From the NCBI GenBank assembly GCA_028282705.1, contig JANQHI010000023.1:1-40151 (forward strand): a DNA stretch of 40,151 nt, read 5' to 3'. Position 1 is the first letter of the stretch. Each line of letters starts with the position of its first letter. A program made the translations under genes and the position numbers. Positions 25,245-33,282 of this stretch are shown here, in pieces. The notes beneath the pieces were generated by a model. The model ran no database searches and was not told the DNA's origin. It saw nothing but the letters and a program-made list of their open reading frames with translations. The stretch is from Prolixibacteraceae bacterium. Lineage in GTDB: Bacteria; Bacteroidota; Bacteroidia; Bacteroidales; Prolixibacteraceae.

Positions 25245-26342
25245 TCAATGGACCAAAATATTTATTTCTCCAGATTCAGCATTAATAAACAGCTTCTGTT
25301 TTGTGCCCTCCTGCCCACCAATTGACCCAATGGTTCTTTTTTTGCCTGTTTTTTCATTTAGGGTTTCCTCTTCATCAATTTGGATGCTGCGTGCCAAATC
25401 TATTTCAGCTTTGGTATGGGTTAATTCAAATCCAAATGCTGAAGATTCAGGGAAGGTTAAATTGATGTCTGTATTTCTGGATTCAATAAAAATATTGCTG
25501 AATTCAGGGTTGACCTCTTCCATGCTTACATCACCATGGCTTAACCTTAAATTTGCTTTATCTTCAATTTTATTGATCCTGAAGCTGGATAAGCTTCCTG
25601 TAGCATCAATTAAACTAACAAGCCTTACACGGAACTTGTCCCTCCTTGAGTTTGCCAGCAGGTCAGTCATCTCCAATATTTCAAAATCACTTTGTTTACT
25701 TTCTATGTTCAATTCTTTGGTAAATTTCAGGTACCATTCACTATAGTTGCTGATTATCCTGGCATCTTCAAGGTAATTAATGGTTGCATCAGCAAAGCTT
25801 AGGTTCAACGTTGTTTTTCCAATGAGTTTATGTGCTTTAAGGTTTCCATTGTTTAATATAATTTCTGTATCTCCCGCCAGCTCATCTATAATTATATTCC
25901 CAAATTTATTTTCAAGTTTCAGGTTATTTGATTTAGGTACCCAAACCACATAATCAATCTCAACATTTCCATCAGATTGCAGGATGGATTCTTTAAACTT
26001 AAGAAGTTCCTTCTGCAAAAGGCTTTTGCTGGTGTGTACCATAGTTTTGGCTATAAGGAAACGTTGGCTGTCAGTGAAATCAAAATCAATTTCATCCATC
26101 CTTTTTTCAAGCTTTGACAGGTTCTTTTCTTCCACCCTGATGCTAATATCAATGACTACAGAATCTTTTTCCCAGGTATTTACCTCTATTTTACCATATT
26201 TATTGACAACCTCAATCTGGGTTTCACTATCCACTTTAAAGCGTTTCGTAAAATCCCTTGTTTCTGTAAATTGGGCGTTTACCTTTTGCATGAACAAAGG
26301 GATCATGAATATGGCTGCCAATATGTAAGTTAATTGTTTCAT
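25245..26342 (-). CDS. Exported protein with DUF4097-like beta-helical repeats
   Basis: A signal peptide (about residues 1-23, ending KVNA) is followed by a TRDFTKRFKVDSETQIEVVNKYGKIEV-type opening and repeated short strands such as LKLENKFGNIIIDEL and GNLKAHKLIGKTTLNLSFAD. These resemble the DUF4097/adhesin-like beta-helix. The length is about 365 residues with the start at 26342; a further ATG 18 bp upstream would overlap the anti-sigma gene. It lies 11 bp after the anti-sigma stop and is very likely co-transcribed. The function is unknown, but it is probably an envelope target or modulator of the system. Confidence 0.68.
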   Translation of the reverse strand: MKQLTYILAAIFMIPLFMQKVNAQFTETRDFTKRFKVDSETQIEVVNKYGKIEVNTWEKDSVVIDISIRVEEKNLSKLEKRMDEIDFDFTDSQRFLIAKTMVHTSKSLLQKELLKFKESILQSDGNVEIDYVVWVPKSNNLKLENKFGNIIIDELAGDTEIILNNGNLKAHKLIGKTTLNLSFADATINYLEDARIISNYSEWYLKFTKELNIESKQSDFEILEMTDLLANSRRDKFRVRLVSLIDATGSLSSFRINKIEDKANLRLSHGDVSMEEVNPEFSNIFIESRNTDINLTFPESSAFGFELTHTKAEIDLARSIQIDEEETLNEKTGKKRTIGSIGGQEGTKQKLFINAESGEINILVH

Positions 26343-26353
26343 TTCTTTTCTTT

Positions 26354-26860
26354 TTAACAATTAATTTGATCTAATACAGAATCAACCAATTTTAGGCGGT
26401 AACGATTATTTTCAATCATGGCTTCAATCACCATTTTATTTGAAACATTATCTTTCAAGTCACTTTTCAGGACTTTGTACATTGATTCCAACTCAATAAG
26501 GTCTCCCTCTATTTCATCTTTGATCTCAGGGAATGTGTTGTAACATTTCCTGATTTCATTCATTTTCCCACTCACCTGATGGGCATAAAAAGCTTCAGTT
26601 TCTAATAATTCCCTTATCTCTGGATTATTGATATGTGACATTTTCCCATTTTTAAAAATGCCCTGGTTAATAAAAATTGCTGAAGAAATAACTACTATGG
26701 CTATCACTGCAGCAGCCCTAAAAATATACCTATTAAGGAACATCTTTTTAGTTTTTTGCTGATTCCCCTGGATTTTCTCCCAAACAGTTGGTGAAGGCTC
26801 CAAATGGTCGAATTCTTCCCTATGTGCTTTTACAAATTCTTCCAATCTATCAGTTTTCAT
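26354..26860 (-). CDS. Putative membrane anti-sigma factor
   Basis: A cytoplasmic N-terminal region (residues about 1-40, with KAHREEFDHLEPSPTVWEKI) precedes a single TM helix (YIFRAAAVIAIVVISSAIFI). A helical extracytoplasmic part of about 100 residues rich in charged residues follows. This layout, and an 11-bp overlap with the ECF sigma gene just upstream, identify a cognate anti-sigma factor. No zinc-binding ZAS motif (HxxxCxxC) is visible, so it belongs to a divergent type. I used the ATG at 26860; one at 26881 would lengthen the overlap. Confidence 0.72.
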   Translation of the reverse strand: MKTDRLEEFVKAHREEFDHLEPSPTVWEKIQGNQQKTKKMFLNRYIFRAAAVIAIVVISSAIFINQGIFKNGKMSHINNPEIRELLETEAFYAHQVSGKMNEIRKCYNTFPEIKDEIEGDLIELESMYKVLKSDLKDNVSNKMVIEAMIENNRYRLKLVDSVLDQINC

Positions 26861-27407
26861 AATAGCTATTTTTTTGTTCATTCAAAATCTCAATAACGCG
26901 TCTTTTAGCTCTCATAAACTGGCTTTTTGATGTTGATTCAGTGATATTCATGATTTGGGCAATCTCACCATGGTCATATCCCTCAAGCAAGTAAAGTGAA
27001 AATACCATCTTCCCTCCTTCAGGTAATTGTTCCATGGCTTTTATAATACTTTTTGTGTTGAACTCAACATCTTCATTTTCTTCTGCAACAGTTTCGTGAT
27101 GGTAAATTTCGTCACAAAAAACCAAATCAACTTTTCGTTTATTAATAGCATTTATGCACGTGTTTACAACAATCCTTTTTATCCAGGATCCAAACCCTGA
27201 TTCATACCTGAAAGTATGAAGTTTTAGGAATGCTTGTGTAAATGCTTCCTGAAGCATGTCTTCTGCTTCCTCGCGATTTCCCATCATGCGGAAACAAATA
27301 TTGAACATTGCTTTCGAGTACAATTGGTAAAGCTCAAACCTAGCCTTGTCTTTACCTCTTTTACTGGCTTCAATTATATCTTTATGTATAAATTCAGTCC
27401 TTCCCAA
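26850..27407 (-). CDS. ECF-family RNA polymerase sigma factor
   Basis: The 185-aa protein has region 2 (ELYSKAMFNICFRMMGNREEAEDMLQEAFTQAFLKLHTF) with the D-AED-QE core contacts. Region 4 (LPEGGKMVFSLYLLEGYDHGEIAQIMNITESTSKSQFMRAKRR) carries the HTH that reads the -35. No region 1 or 3 is present, as expected for extracytoplasmic-function sigma factors. The gene opens an operon with the anti-sigma factor and a DUF4097-like protein, and is followed by DUF2807 and barrel genes, so it probably controls an envelope-stress regulon. Confidence 0.92.
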   Translation of the reverse strand: MGRTEFIHKDIIEASKRGKDKARFELYQLYSKAMFNICFRMMGNREEAEDMLQEAFTQAFLKLHTFRYESGFGSWIKRIVVNTCINAINKRKVDLVFCDEIYHHETVAEENEDVEFNTKSIIKAMEQLPEGGKMVFSLYLLEGYDHGEIAQIMNITESTSKSQFMRAKRRVIEILNEQKNSYYEN

Positions 27408-27569
27408 ATTATTTTCGATTTCATTTCTAATGACAAGAATAAATCGTCAGGGTTGCAAAATAAAGGTACAAAGAATATTTTGACAGCCTGGATGTAATTT
27501 ATAACTAATAGGGTGCAATGGGCTAAAATTCTGGGTATGGAATAAAACGCAAAACATTTTATTTATTTT

Positions 27570-27602
27570 TTGAATTGCGAAGAAAATAAAATATTATATT
27601 TG
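27570..27602 (+). promoter_or_regulatory. Promoter of tRNA-His
   Basis: TATATTTG (27595-27602) is an exact TAnnTTTG element, with TTG (27570-27572) 22 nt upstream, close to the consensus spacing. The mature tRNA begins about 16 nt downstream. Confidence 0.65.
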
Positions 27603-27618
27603 CATCCGCAAAATAAAT

Positions 27619-27693
27619 GGTGGATGTAGCTCAGTTGGTTAGAGCACTGGATTGTGGTTCCAGGGGTCGCCGGTTCAAATCCGGTCTTCCACC
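27619..27693 (+). tRNA. tRNA-His (anticodon GTG)
   Basis: The cloverleaf is complete. It has a D arm (AGCTCAGTTGGTTAGAGC), an anticodon stem CTGGA/TCCAG around the loop TTGTGGT with anticodon GTG at 27654-27656, and a T arm with loop TTCAAAT. An extra 5' G (27619) opposite discriminator C (27693) is the histidine identity element. The acceptor stem has one T-T mismatch at pair 6:67 (27625 and 27687). The 3' CCA is not fully encoded. Confidence 0.93.
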
Positions 27694-27702
27694 CATAATA
27701 TT

Positions 27703-27731
27703 AGCCTTGGATTTTTATCCAGGGCTTTTTA
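27703..27731 (+). terminator. Terminator of tRNA-His
   Basis: The arms AGCCTTGGA (27703-27711) and TCCAGGGCT (27718-27726) form a 9-bp stem with one wobble and a 6-nt loop, followed by a T-run. Confidence 0.85.
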
Positions 27732-27795
27732 TTTCAAAAACTTTGGATGTAATCCAGTTTAGGTTAGGTTTAACGTTAACTTACAAATAAATGGC

Positions 27796-28527
27796 TTAGG
27801 TGATCAACTCAGCAGCAGCTTCATCTATATACCAGATAAGGTCACCATTTTGAGGTTCAATGTAATAAGCAGGTAAAAGTTTGGCTGCATCATCATCATT
27901 CATTATCTCTGAAATCCTCATGGCTTTATTTTTTCCTGTTACCAGGAAAAATACCCTGTTGGCATTATTTAAAGGGATGCCTGTCATGGTGATCCTTTTT
28001 TGCCCTGTTAATGGATGCTCTGAAACAGCACAGTTCCTTTCATATTCAAATAATTCAATTTGATATGGGAATATTGAAGCAGTATGACCATCATCACCCA
28101 GCCCAAGTATGATCAGGTCGAAAACGGGCCATTCACCTCTCATGTTCAGCTGTGAATCAATGAGTTTTCCATACCTGTCAGCTTCTACAGCAGGGTTTTC
28201 TTCCCCATTTATCCTATGGATATTTTCATCAGGTATGGGTACTTTAGATAGTAGGGCATCATATGTATATTTATAGTTGCTTTCTTCACTGTCAGGAGGT
28301 ACACAACGTTCATCACCCCACCAAATATGTATTTTATCCCATGGCAATGATTCAGCATATTTTTTTGCCAGCCTGTCAAATAAAAGGATGGGAGTAGTTC
28401 CTCCTGATAAAGCAAAGTCAAAACGCTTTTGTTTTGACTCGTGTGTAAACTGATAAATCTCTTTAGCAAGAGCCTTTACTACTTTTTTGGGAGTTGCATA
28501 AATTTTTACTTCCACAGAAGAACCCAT
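27796..28527 (-). CDS. pgl: 6-phosphogluconolactonase
   Basis: This DevB-type lactonase performs the second step of the oxidative pentose phosphate pathway. It belongs to the NagB-like fold: FALSGGTTPILLFDRLA, then HIWWGDERCVPPDSEESNY and LGLGDDGHTASIFP, with the family's catalytic His. I used the ATG at 28527 (MGSSVEVKIYATP); an earlier in-frame start would overlap zwf and add an unlikely hydrophobic stretch. At 243 residues the length is normal. It lies 38 bp after the zwf stop, the usual order. Confidence 0.93.
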   Translation of the reverse strand: MGSSVEVKIYATPKKVVKALAKEIYQFTHESKQKRFDFALSGGTTPILLFDRLAKKYAESLPWDKIHIWWGDERCVPPDSEESNYKYTYDALLSKVPIPDENIHRINGEENPAVEADRYGKLIDSQLNMRGEWPVFDLIILGLGDDGHTASIFPYQIELFEYERNCAVSEHPLTGQKRITMTGIPLNNANRVFFLVTGKNKAMRISEIMNDDDAAKLLPAYYIEPQNGDLIWYIDEAAAELIT

Positions 28528-28565
28528 AATAAAAAGATTTATAAGTAAATATACTAATTTAAAGC

Positions 28566-30065
28566 CTATAACTCGCAATAGAGCCCATCATTTGTAAGGT
28601 TCTTGCAAGGATACCTCCATGTATTCCCAATGATGAGGTCATCAGCACAATCAGGGCCCCAGGTGCCGGCTGGATAACCATAAATTGGGATTTCAGCATT
28701 AGCCTGCCAGGCACTCAGGATAGGTTGTACAAACCTCCAGGCTTCCTCAACAGCATCACCGCGTGCATAAAGGGTGGCATCTCCTTGCATACAATCCAAT
28801 AATAGCCTTTCATAAGCAGAAGGCAAGTGCTCATTAGAGAGGTCACTGTAATGGAAATCCATATTAGTAGTTTGCACGTTAAACCCAGCTCCAGGTGTTT
28901 TCATGCCAATTTTCAATAAAATGCCTTCATCAGGTTGTATCCTGATCACCAGTTGGTTATTAACAGGGCTGTAACCTCCTTTAGAACCAAAAAGCTGGTG
29001 TGGTACATGCTTGAAATGTATGACAATTTCTGTAACCCTTGTAGGTAACATTTTTCCTGTGCGGATGTAAAAAGGGATTCCTGCCCAACGCCAATTATCA
29101 ATAAAAAACTTTAGAGCAACATATGTTTCTGTCCTGGAAAAGTTATCCACACCAACTTCATCCCTGTAACCATTTACTTTTTTATTATTGATAACTGATC
29201 CAGTATATTGCCCACGAATAACATGCCTGCTAACCTGGTTTTCAGGTATTGGCCTGATTGCCTGGAATACTTTCAGTACTTCATTCCTTATTGCATCAGC
29301 TTCAATTACCCCAGGGGGCTCCATGGCCACCATCCCAACCAGTTGAAGCAGGTGGTTTTGAACCATGTCGCGCAGAGCCCCAGAGTGGTCATAATATCCC
29401 CCTCTGTTTTCTATACCCAGGCTTTCAGCAGAAGTTATTTCTATATGGTGAATAAAATTCTGGTTCCAAAGTGGTTCAAAAATCCCATTTGAAAAACGTG
29501 TAACCAGCATGTTTTGTACAGTTTCTTTACCCAAGTAATGATCAATCCTGTATAGCTGTTTTTCATCAAAATAATGGAGCAACTTAACATTGAGTTCTTT
29601 AGCAGAGGCAAGGTCAGTTCCAAATGGTTTTTCAACAATAAGCCTCCTAAAATGGTTTTCTGACTTGCTTAACCCAACTTCATGCAGGTTTTTGGGGATT
29701 ACACTGTACAATGAAGGTGGGGTTGATAAATAGTAAATATAATTGGCAGGGATACCTAGTTCATCTCCCAGTTTACCTAGCCTTTGTTTTAGTAGTTGGT
29801 ATCCTTCTTTTTCTGATGTGCCCAATGGCTCGTAAAATAAAAGCTCTTTGAAACTTTTAGCCTGGTTTGTTTTCGGTAAAAAACCATCCATCCTTTCCCT
29901 GAATTCATTATCACTTAGTTTTGTGCGGCTAACTCCAAGGACAGCAAACTTATCTGGGAGTAAATTTTGAATAAACAGCTCATATAAAGCAGGGATAAGC
30001 TTACGTTTTGTAAGGTCTCCAGAAGCTCCAAAAATTATTAATACCTGGTTTAATGGTTTATTCAT
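28566..30065 (-). CDS. zwf: Glucose-6-phosphate 1-dehydrogenase
   Basis: This enzyme oxidises glucose 6-phosphate to 6-phosphogluconolactone with NADP or NAD. The Rossmann motif IFGASGDLTKRKLIPALYEL and the catalytic signature RIDHYLGKETVQN are intact, and so is the substrate-binding RLIVEKPFGTDLASA. At 499 residues it is full length. It is co-transcribed with pgl. No gnd gene is present in the window. Confidence 0.96.
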   Translation of the reverse strand: MNKPLNQVLIIFGASGDLTKRKLIPALYELFIQNLLPDKFAVLGVSRTKLSDNEFRERMDGFLPKTNQAKSFKELLFYEPLGTSEKEGYQLLKQRLGKLGDELGIPANYIYYLSTPPSLYSVIPKNLHEVGLSKSENHFRRLIVEKPFGTDLASAKELNVKLLHYFDEKQLYRIDHYLGKETVQNMLVTRFSNGIFEPLWNQNFIHHIEITSAESLGIENRGGYYDHSGALRDMVQNHLLQLVGMVAMEPPGVIEADAIRNEVLKVFQAIRPIPENQVSRHVIRGQYTGSVINNKKVNGYRDEVGVDNFSRTETYVALKFFIDNWRWAGIPFYIRTGKMLPTRVTEIVIHFKHVPHQLFGSKGGYSPVNNQLVIRIQPDEGILLKIGMKTPGAGFNVQTTNMDFHYSDLSNEHLPSAYERLLLDCMQGDATLYARGDAVEEAWRFVQPILSAWQANAEIPIYGYPAGTWGPDCADDLIIGNTWRYPCKNLTNDGLYCEL

Positions 30066-30085
30066 AAATCTATAAATGAAGTTAT

Positions 30086-30799
30086 TTAAATATAAATCAA
30101 AATCCCTGCATTAATGTTCACCCTGCTAACATTTTCTTTTTCTTCCAGTTCATTTTCTACACCATTTATTTTAAGGTTGGAATAAACCCCAAGCAATGCT
30201 GAAGGGCATACATTAAAATAGATGTTATTTGATAGCTTTAATTCAAAATCGAGAGCTATATATGATCCCAGTGTAGCTCCTTTCAATGTTTTTGGTTGTA
30301 CAGAAGGGAATGTGAAATTAGTATATGAAAAATCATTATTATAAGTTAAAATTCCTGAAGCTATATCACCACTAATGATTAATTTGTTATTAAAGTTTTT
30401 AAGTTGGACCATTAAAGATATCCCATAAAAACCTAAATCAAGTGATTCATTATATTCCCCATCTTCCAACCTTCCATCTCCATCAACATCAGTGTTAAAA
30501 AAAGTGGTCACAGGGTTGGAAGTAAAATTTGAAAACATAAAACCTACCCCAAACCTGTTTTGGAATAAATAGTGGGCAGAAAACTTTAGGTTGTTGCCTG
30601 ATTTTAAATCTTTCACATGATCGTGTTCAAGTCCTTCAAGACCTGGGTTAATCTGTGCAAACATATAAGATAATCCTCCCTGGGCATTAATCCTTATCCT
30701 TTTTTGTTTTTGAATTTCCAAATTATTAGTTTGTGATTTCGCATTAAATGGTATACAAAAGGCTAAAATAAGTAGCACTGTTTTAAAATTAAATTTCAT
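30086..30799 (-). CDS. Predicted outer-membrane beta-barrel protein
   Basis: A signal peptide (about residues 1-22, ending NAKSQ) precedes 215 residues with regular amphipathic strands, Asn- and Gly-rich turns and a strand-like C-terminus (RVNINAGILIYI). One loop, TDVDGDGRLEDGEYNE, looks like a calcium-binding DxDxDG motif, as in dockerin or EF-hand-like loops. No named family is recognised. It sits between zwf and the phosphopantetheinyl transferase gene on the same strand without obvious functional linkage. Confidence 0.65.
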   Translation of the reverse strand: MKFNFKTVLLILAFCIPFNAKSQTNNLEIQKQKRIRINAQGGLSYMFAQINPGLEGLEHDHVKDLKSGNNLKFSAHYLFQNRFGVGFMFSNFTSNPVTTFFNTDVDGDGRLEDGEYNESLDLGFYGISLMVQLKNFNNKLIISGDIASGILTYNNDFSYTNFTFPSVQPKTLKGATLGSYIALDFELKLSNNIYFNVCPSALLGVYSNLKINGVENELEEKENVSRVNINAGILIYI

Positions 30800-30835
30800 C
30801 TGTGATATAATATTAAAGGGTTGGTTAATTAACTA

Positions 30836-31480
30836 TTAAATATTGTTTTGTTTTGATTGGTAGCACCAGGCAATTGCATTGTTTTCAAAAAATATGTAAA
30901 AAAGTTTAAGAAGTTCTGGTTGCTCTTTTTTTAGTGTTGCTAGTAGGGTTCCTTGTTGTGAAATTTTAAACTTGTCAATGCATATCTGGCTTCTGAAATC
31001 AATACCTTCATGCTTGGTGCATTTAAAAACTGCCTCTTTGGCACACCAGTGCAATAACAGGTAACGTTCAAAATCAGGTGAACCAGATACATTATTCAAT
31101 TCATTGGGTGACATAAATTTACTGGCTATTTTTTCCACATTGCGCCCTTCTATTTCCACATCAATCCCAACATGGTATTTATGAGTAATAATTGCCAATA
31201 GGTTCTTTGAATGGGATATGCTCAATTCTAAACTTGAACCAGCAAGGAAAGGCCTTCCATCAGGATGGTATTTAATGGTTGGGTAATAACCCAATAGTCC
31301 TGAAAGAAGAGCCCTGGTAGCTAAAAATTCAACTTTGCGTTTTTCATAACTGATTTTGTTATATAAAAGCAGGTCTTCAGAGCCTTCAGGCAATATATTT
31401 ATCAAATCTTCAGGTGATTCAGTTAAACTCCACAACCCAATCTTCCCATTTTCAATCTTTATCTCTTTCAGTTTTGGCAT
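30836..31480 (-). CDS. 4'-phosphopantetheinyl transferase superfamily protein
   Basis: This enzyme transfers phosphopantetheine from CoA to carrier proteins. Landmarks are HPDGRPFL, LSISHSKNLLAII, the metal-binding GIDVEIEGRNVEKIASKF and LLLHWCAKEAVFKC (the WxxKEA motif). The length of about 214 is that of Sfp/Gsp-type rather than AcpS enzymes. I used the ATG at 31480, one base after the gldD stop, rather than a TTG inside gldD. It is the last gene of mutY-ssb-gldE-gldD. The carrier target is unknown. Confidence 0.9.
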   Translation of the reverse strand: MPKLKEIKIENGKIGLWSLTESPEDLINILPEGSEDLLLYNKISYEKRKVEFLATRALLSGLLGYYPTIKYHPDGRPFLAGSSLELSISHSKNLLAIITHKYHVGIDVEIEGRNVEKIASKFMSPNELNNVSGSPDFERYLLLHWCAKEAVFKCTKHEGIDFRSQICIDKFKISQQGTLLATLKKEQPELLKLFYIFFENNAIAWCYQSKQNNI

Positions 31481-31481
31481 A

Positions 31482-32087
31482 TCAATTCCAACTTGTAGTT
31501 TCAATTAAGTGGACAATATCTGGCTTAAGGAAGTCAAGGACTGGGCGAATGGAATCCATATTTGGAACCTCATTTATGTATAAAGCCCCACGCAAAAAGT
31601 GGTGTGTGCTGTCAGTGAGGTAAAACTGGATGGATGAGGCTGCATTTCCCTCAATAAAATAGATGGTTCCAAAAACTTGTTTTTCCCTGTTCAAATATAT
31701 TTTTTCATCAATCGCATCAGCTTTTATGGTATGGTCGTATACAAACTTCCTTGATTCTTCAGTGAGCCTGGCAAGTGCTGTGAAAGTTCTTTCATCATTG
31801 GTTTTGCCCAATAATGCCAGGTTTTTGTAAGTGATATGGATTTTTGCCTTGTTTTGAGGTATTTCAATGTTGGCATCAAATTTCCCAGCTGCTTTGTTAT
31901 TATCAGTTTTCAGTATTGAATAGGTGGGAATCTCAAAAAGATAAGGGTAACCTTCACCTATTTGTGCATATTCTTTTGCAGGGAAATCAATCCTGAAGAA
32001 TCCCCTTGGTTTTGGCGTATAAGTTTCAGAGCAGCTTACCAAAAACACCATAATGATCAATATTGCAAATGCTTGTTTTACCCTCAT
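31482..32087 (-). CDS. gldD: Gliding motility lipoprotein GldD
   Basis: This lipoprotein has lipobox FLVSC (Cys near residue 19) followed by the family-specific TPKPRGFFRIDFPAKEY and an IPQNKAKIHITYKNL segment. GldD is needed for gliding and type IX secretion in Flavobacterium, and it occurs also in non-gliding Bacteroidota. At 201 residues it is full length. The gldE gene lies 29 bp upstream, the conserved pairing. Confidence 0.92.
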   Translation of the reverse strand: MRVKQAFAILIIMVFLVSCSETYTPKPRGFFRIDFPAKEYAQIGEGYPYLFEIPTYSILKTDNNKAAGKFDANIEIPQNKAKIHITYKNLALLGKTNDERTFTALARLTEESRKFVYDHTIKADAIDEKIYLNREKQVFGTIYFIEGNAASSIQFYLTDSTHHFLRGALYINEVPNMDSIRPVLDFLKPDIVHLIETTSWN

Positions 32088-32116
32088 GTAAACCTCTAAA
32101 CGTTTATTCCCATAAA

Positions 32117-32755
32117 TTATTTAACTTCCACGTTAATTTGTTCTATATTCCTGTTATTTACACCTTCAATTGAAAATAGGAAATTTTTACGTGCAATATT
32201 TTCATGCAGTTCAGGAATTTCACCCTTTAGCTCAAGAATCAACCCAGCTAGTGTATCTACTTCTCCTTTGGCATCATCAAAAACTGTGTCTTCACAACCT
32301 ACAATTTTGTAAAAATCAACACTGTAGTTAACAGCATATACTTTAGGGATAACTTCGCCAAACAGGACAAGGAAAGATGTTATTATAACCACTTTAACAA
32401 TGAATTCAATAACTGGGGTATTGCTGAATTCAAACAGGTTTGAATTAACATAGGCTGAAAGCATTATAATGCCAATGTTAACAAAGTTATTGGCTACTAA
32501 AATTGTAGCCAATAGGTTCTCAGGGTGCTTCAGGTTTTTTATAACTACCTGGTTAACCCTTCTTTTGTTCTTCTTCAGAATAGCCTTGTCTTTTGGGTTT
32601 AGCGAAAAAAAGGCAACTTTAGACCCACTAATTAAGGCAGATGAGATAAGCAACAATAAAATAATAACCAAACCAATAATAATCCCTATTAATATCGGGT
32701 TCATATGAAAATCCCAGGCTGGAGGAACAGAAGAAAGGTCCAGGCTTGTTTTCAA
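32117..32755 (-). CDS. gldE: GldE-like protein with internal deletion
   Basis: This is a gliding-associated CNNM/CorC-family protein by both ends and by context. Residues 1-140 match the DUF21 membrane domain: TMs near 20-42, 82-104 and 114-138, then LFGEVIPKVYA. Residues 147-212 match the C-terminal half of the CorC/HlyC domain (DFYKI, KGEVDTLAGLILELKGEIP). The part between, normally about 230 residues with two CBS domains, is missing, so the product is 212 aa instead of about 440. The frame is open across the junction near residues 141-147 (about 32315-32340). It could be a genuine in-frame deletion or an assembly error. It lies between ssb (17 bp) and gldD. Confidence 0.8.
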   Translation of the reverse strand: MKTSLDLSSVPPAWDFHMNPILIGIIIGLVIILLLLISSALISGSKVAFFSLNPKDKAILKKNKRRVNQVVIKNLKHPENLLATILVANNFVNIGIIMLSAYVNSNLFEFSNTPVIEFIVKVVIITSFLVLFGEVIPKVYAVNYSVDFYKIVGCEDTVFDDAKGEVDTLAGLILELKGEIPELHENIARKNFLFSIEGVNNRNIEQINVEVK

Positions 32756-32772
32756 AATATGAAATTTATGTT

Positions 32773-33210
32773 TTAGAATGGCAGGTCATCCTCACCTTCA
32801 TTTGCCTGCACATCAGGCTCTTTAGTAGCAGTGTTTTGAGTACTTGTGTTTTGGTATTCACTTTGCCCTGAAGGTTGGTCATCACGTTTCCCAAGCAGCT
32901 GCATCACATCTCCATAAATTTCTGTGATGTAACGCTTGTTTCCTTCTTTATCATCATATGACCTGGTGCGTATCCTCCCTTCAATGTACAACTGCCTGCC
33001 TTTAACCACATATTTCTCAGCTACATCAGCCAGGCCCCTCCATAAAACTATGTTGTGCCATTCTGTGGAAGTTACCCTATCACCATTTTTAGCAACATAA
33101 GATTCCGAGGTTGCCAAAGGGAAATTTGCAACTGAAACACCAGAATCTAAATGCCTTATTTCAGGGTCTCTGCCTACATTCCCAACTAAAATTACTTTGT
33201 TGATTGACAT
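32773..33210 (-). CDS. ssb: Single-stranded DNA-binding protein
   Basis: This is an OB-fold protein coating single-stranded DNA during replication and repair. Family motifs are NKVILVGNVGRDPEIRHL, then TEWHNIVLWRGLADVAEKYV and LYIEGRIRTRSYDDKEG. The C-terminal acidic tail ends DDLPF, the partner-binding tip. At 145 residues it is compact. It lies between mutY and gldE, a conserved Bacteroidota order. Confidence 0.95.
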   Translation of the reverse strand: MSINKVILVGNVGRDPEIRHLDSGVSVANFPLATSESYVAKNGDRVTSTEWHNIVLWRGLADVAEKYVVKGRQLYIEGRIRTRSYDDKEGNKRYITEIYGDVMQLLGKRDDQPSGQSEYQNTSTQNTATKEPDVQANEGEDDLPF

Positions 33211-33282
33211 GATTTATGATTTTTTTGGGTTAAACATATTTTAAGATACGAATAATCCTGTTAAACTTTATTCAAACAATAT

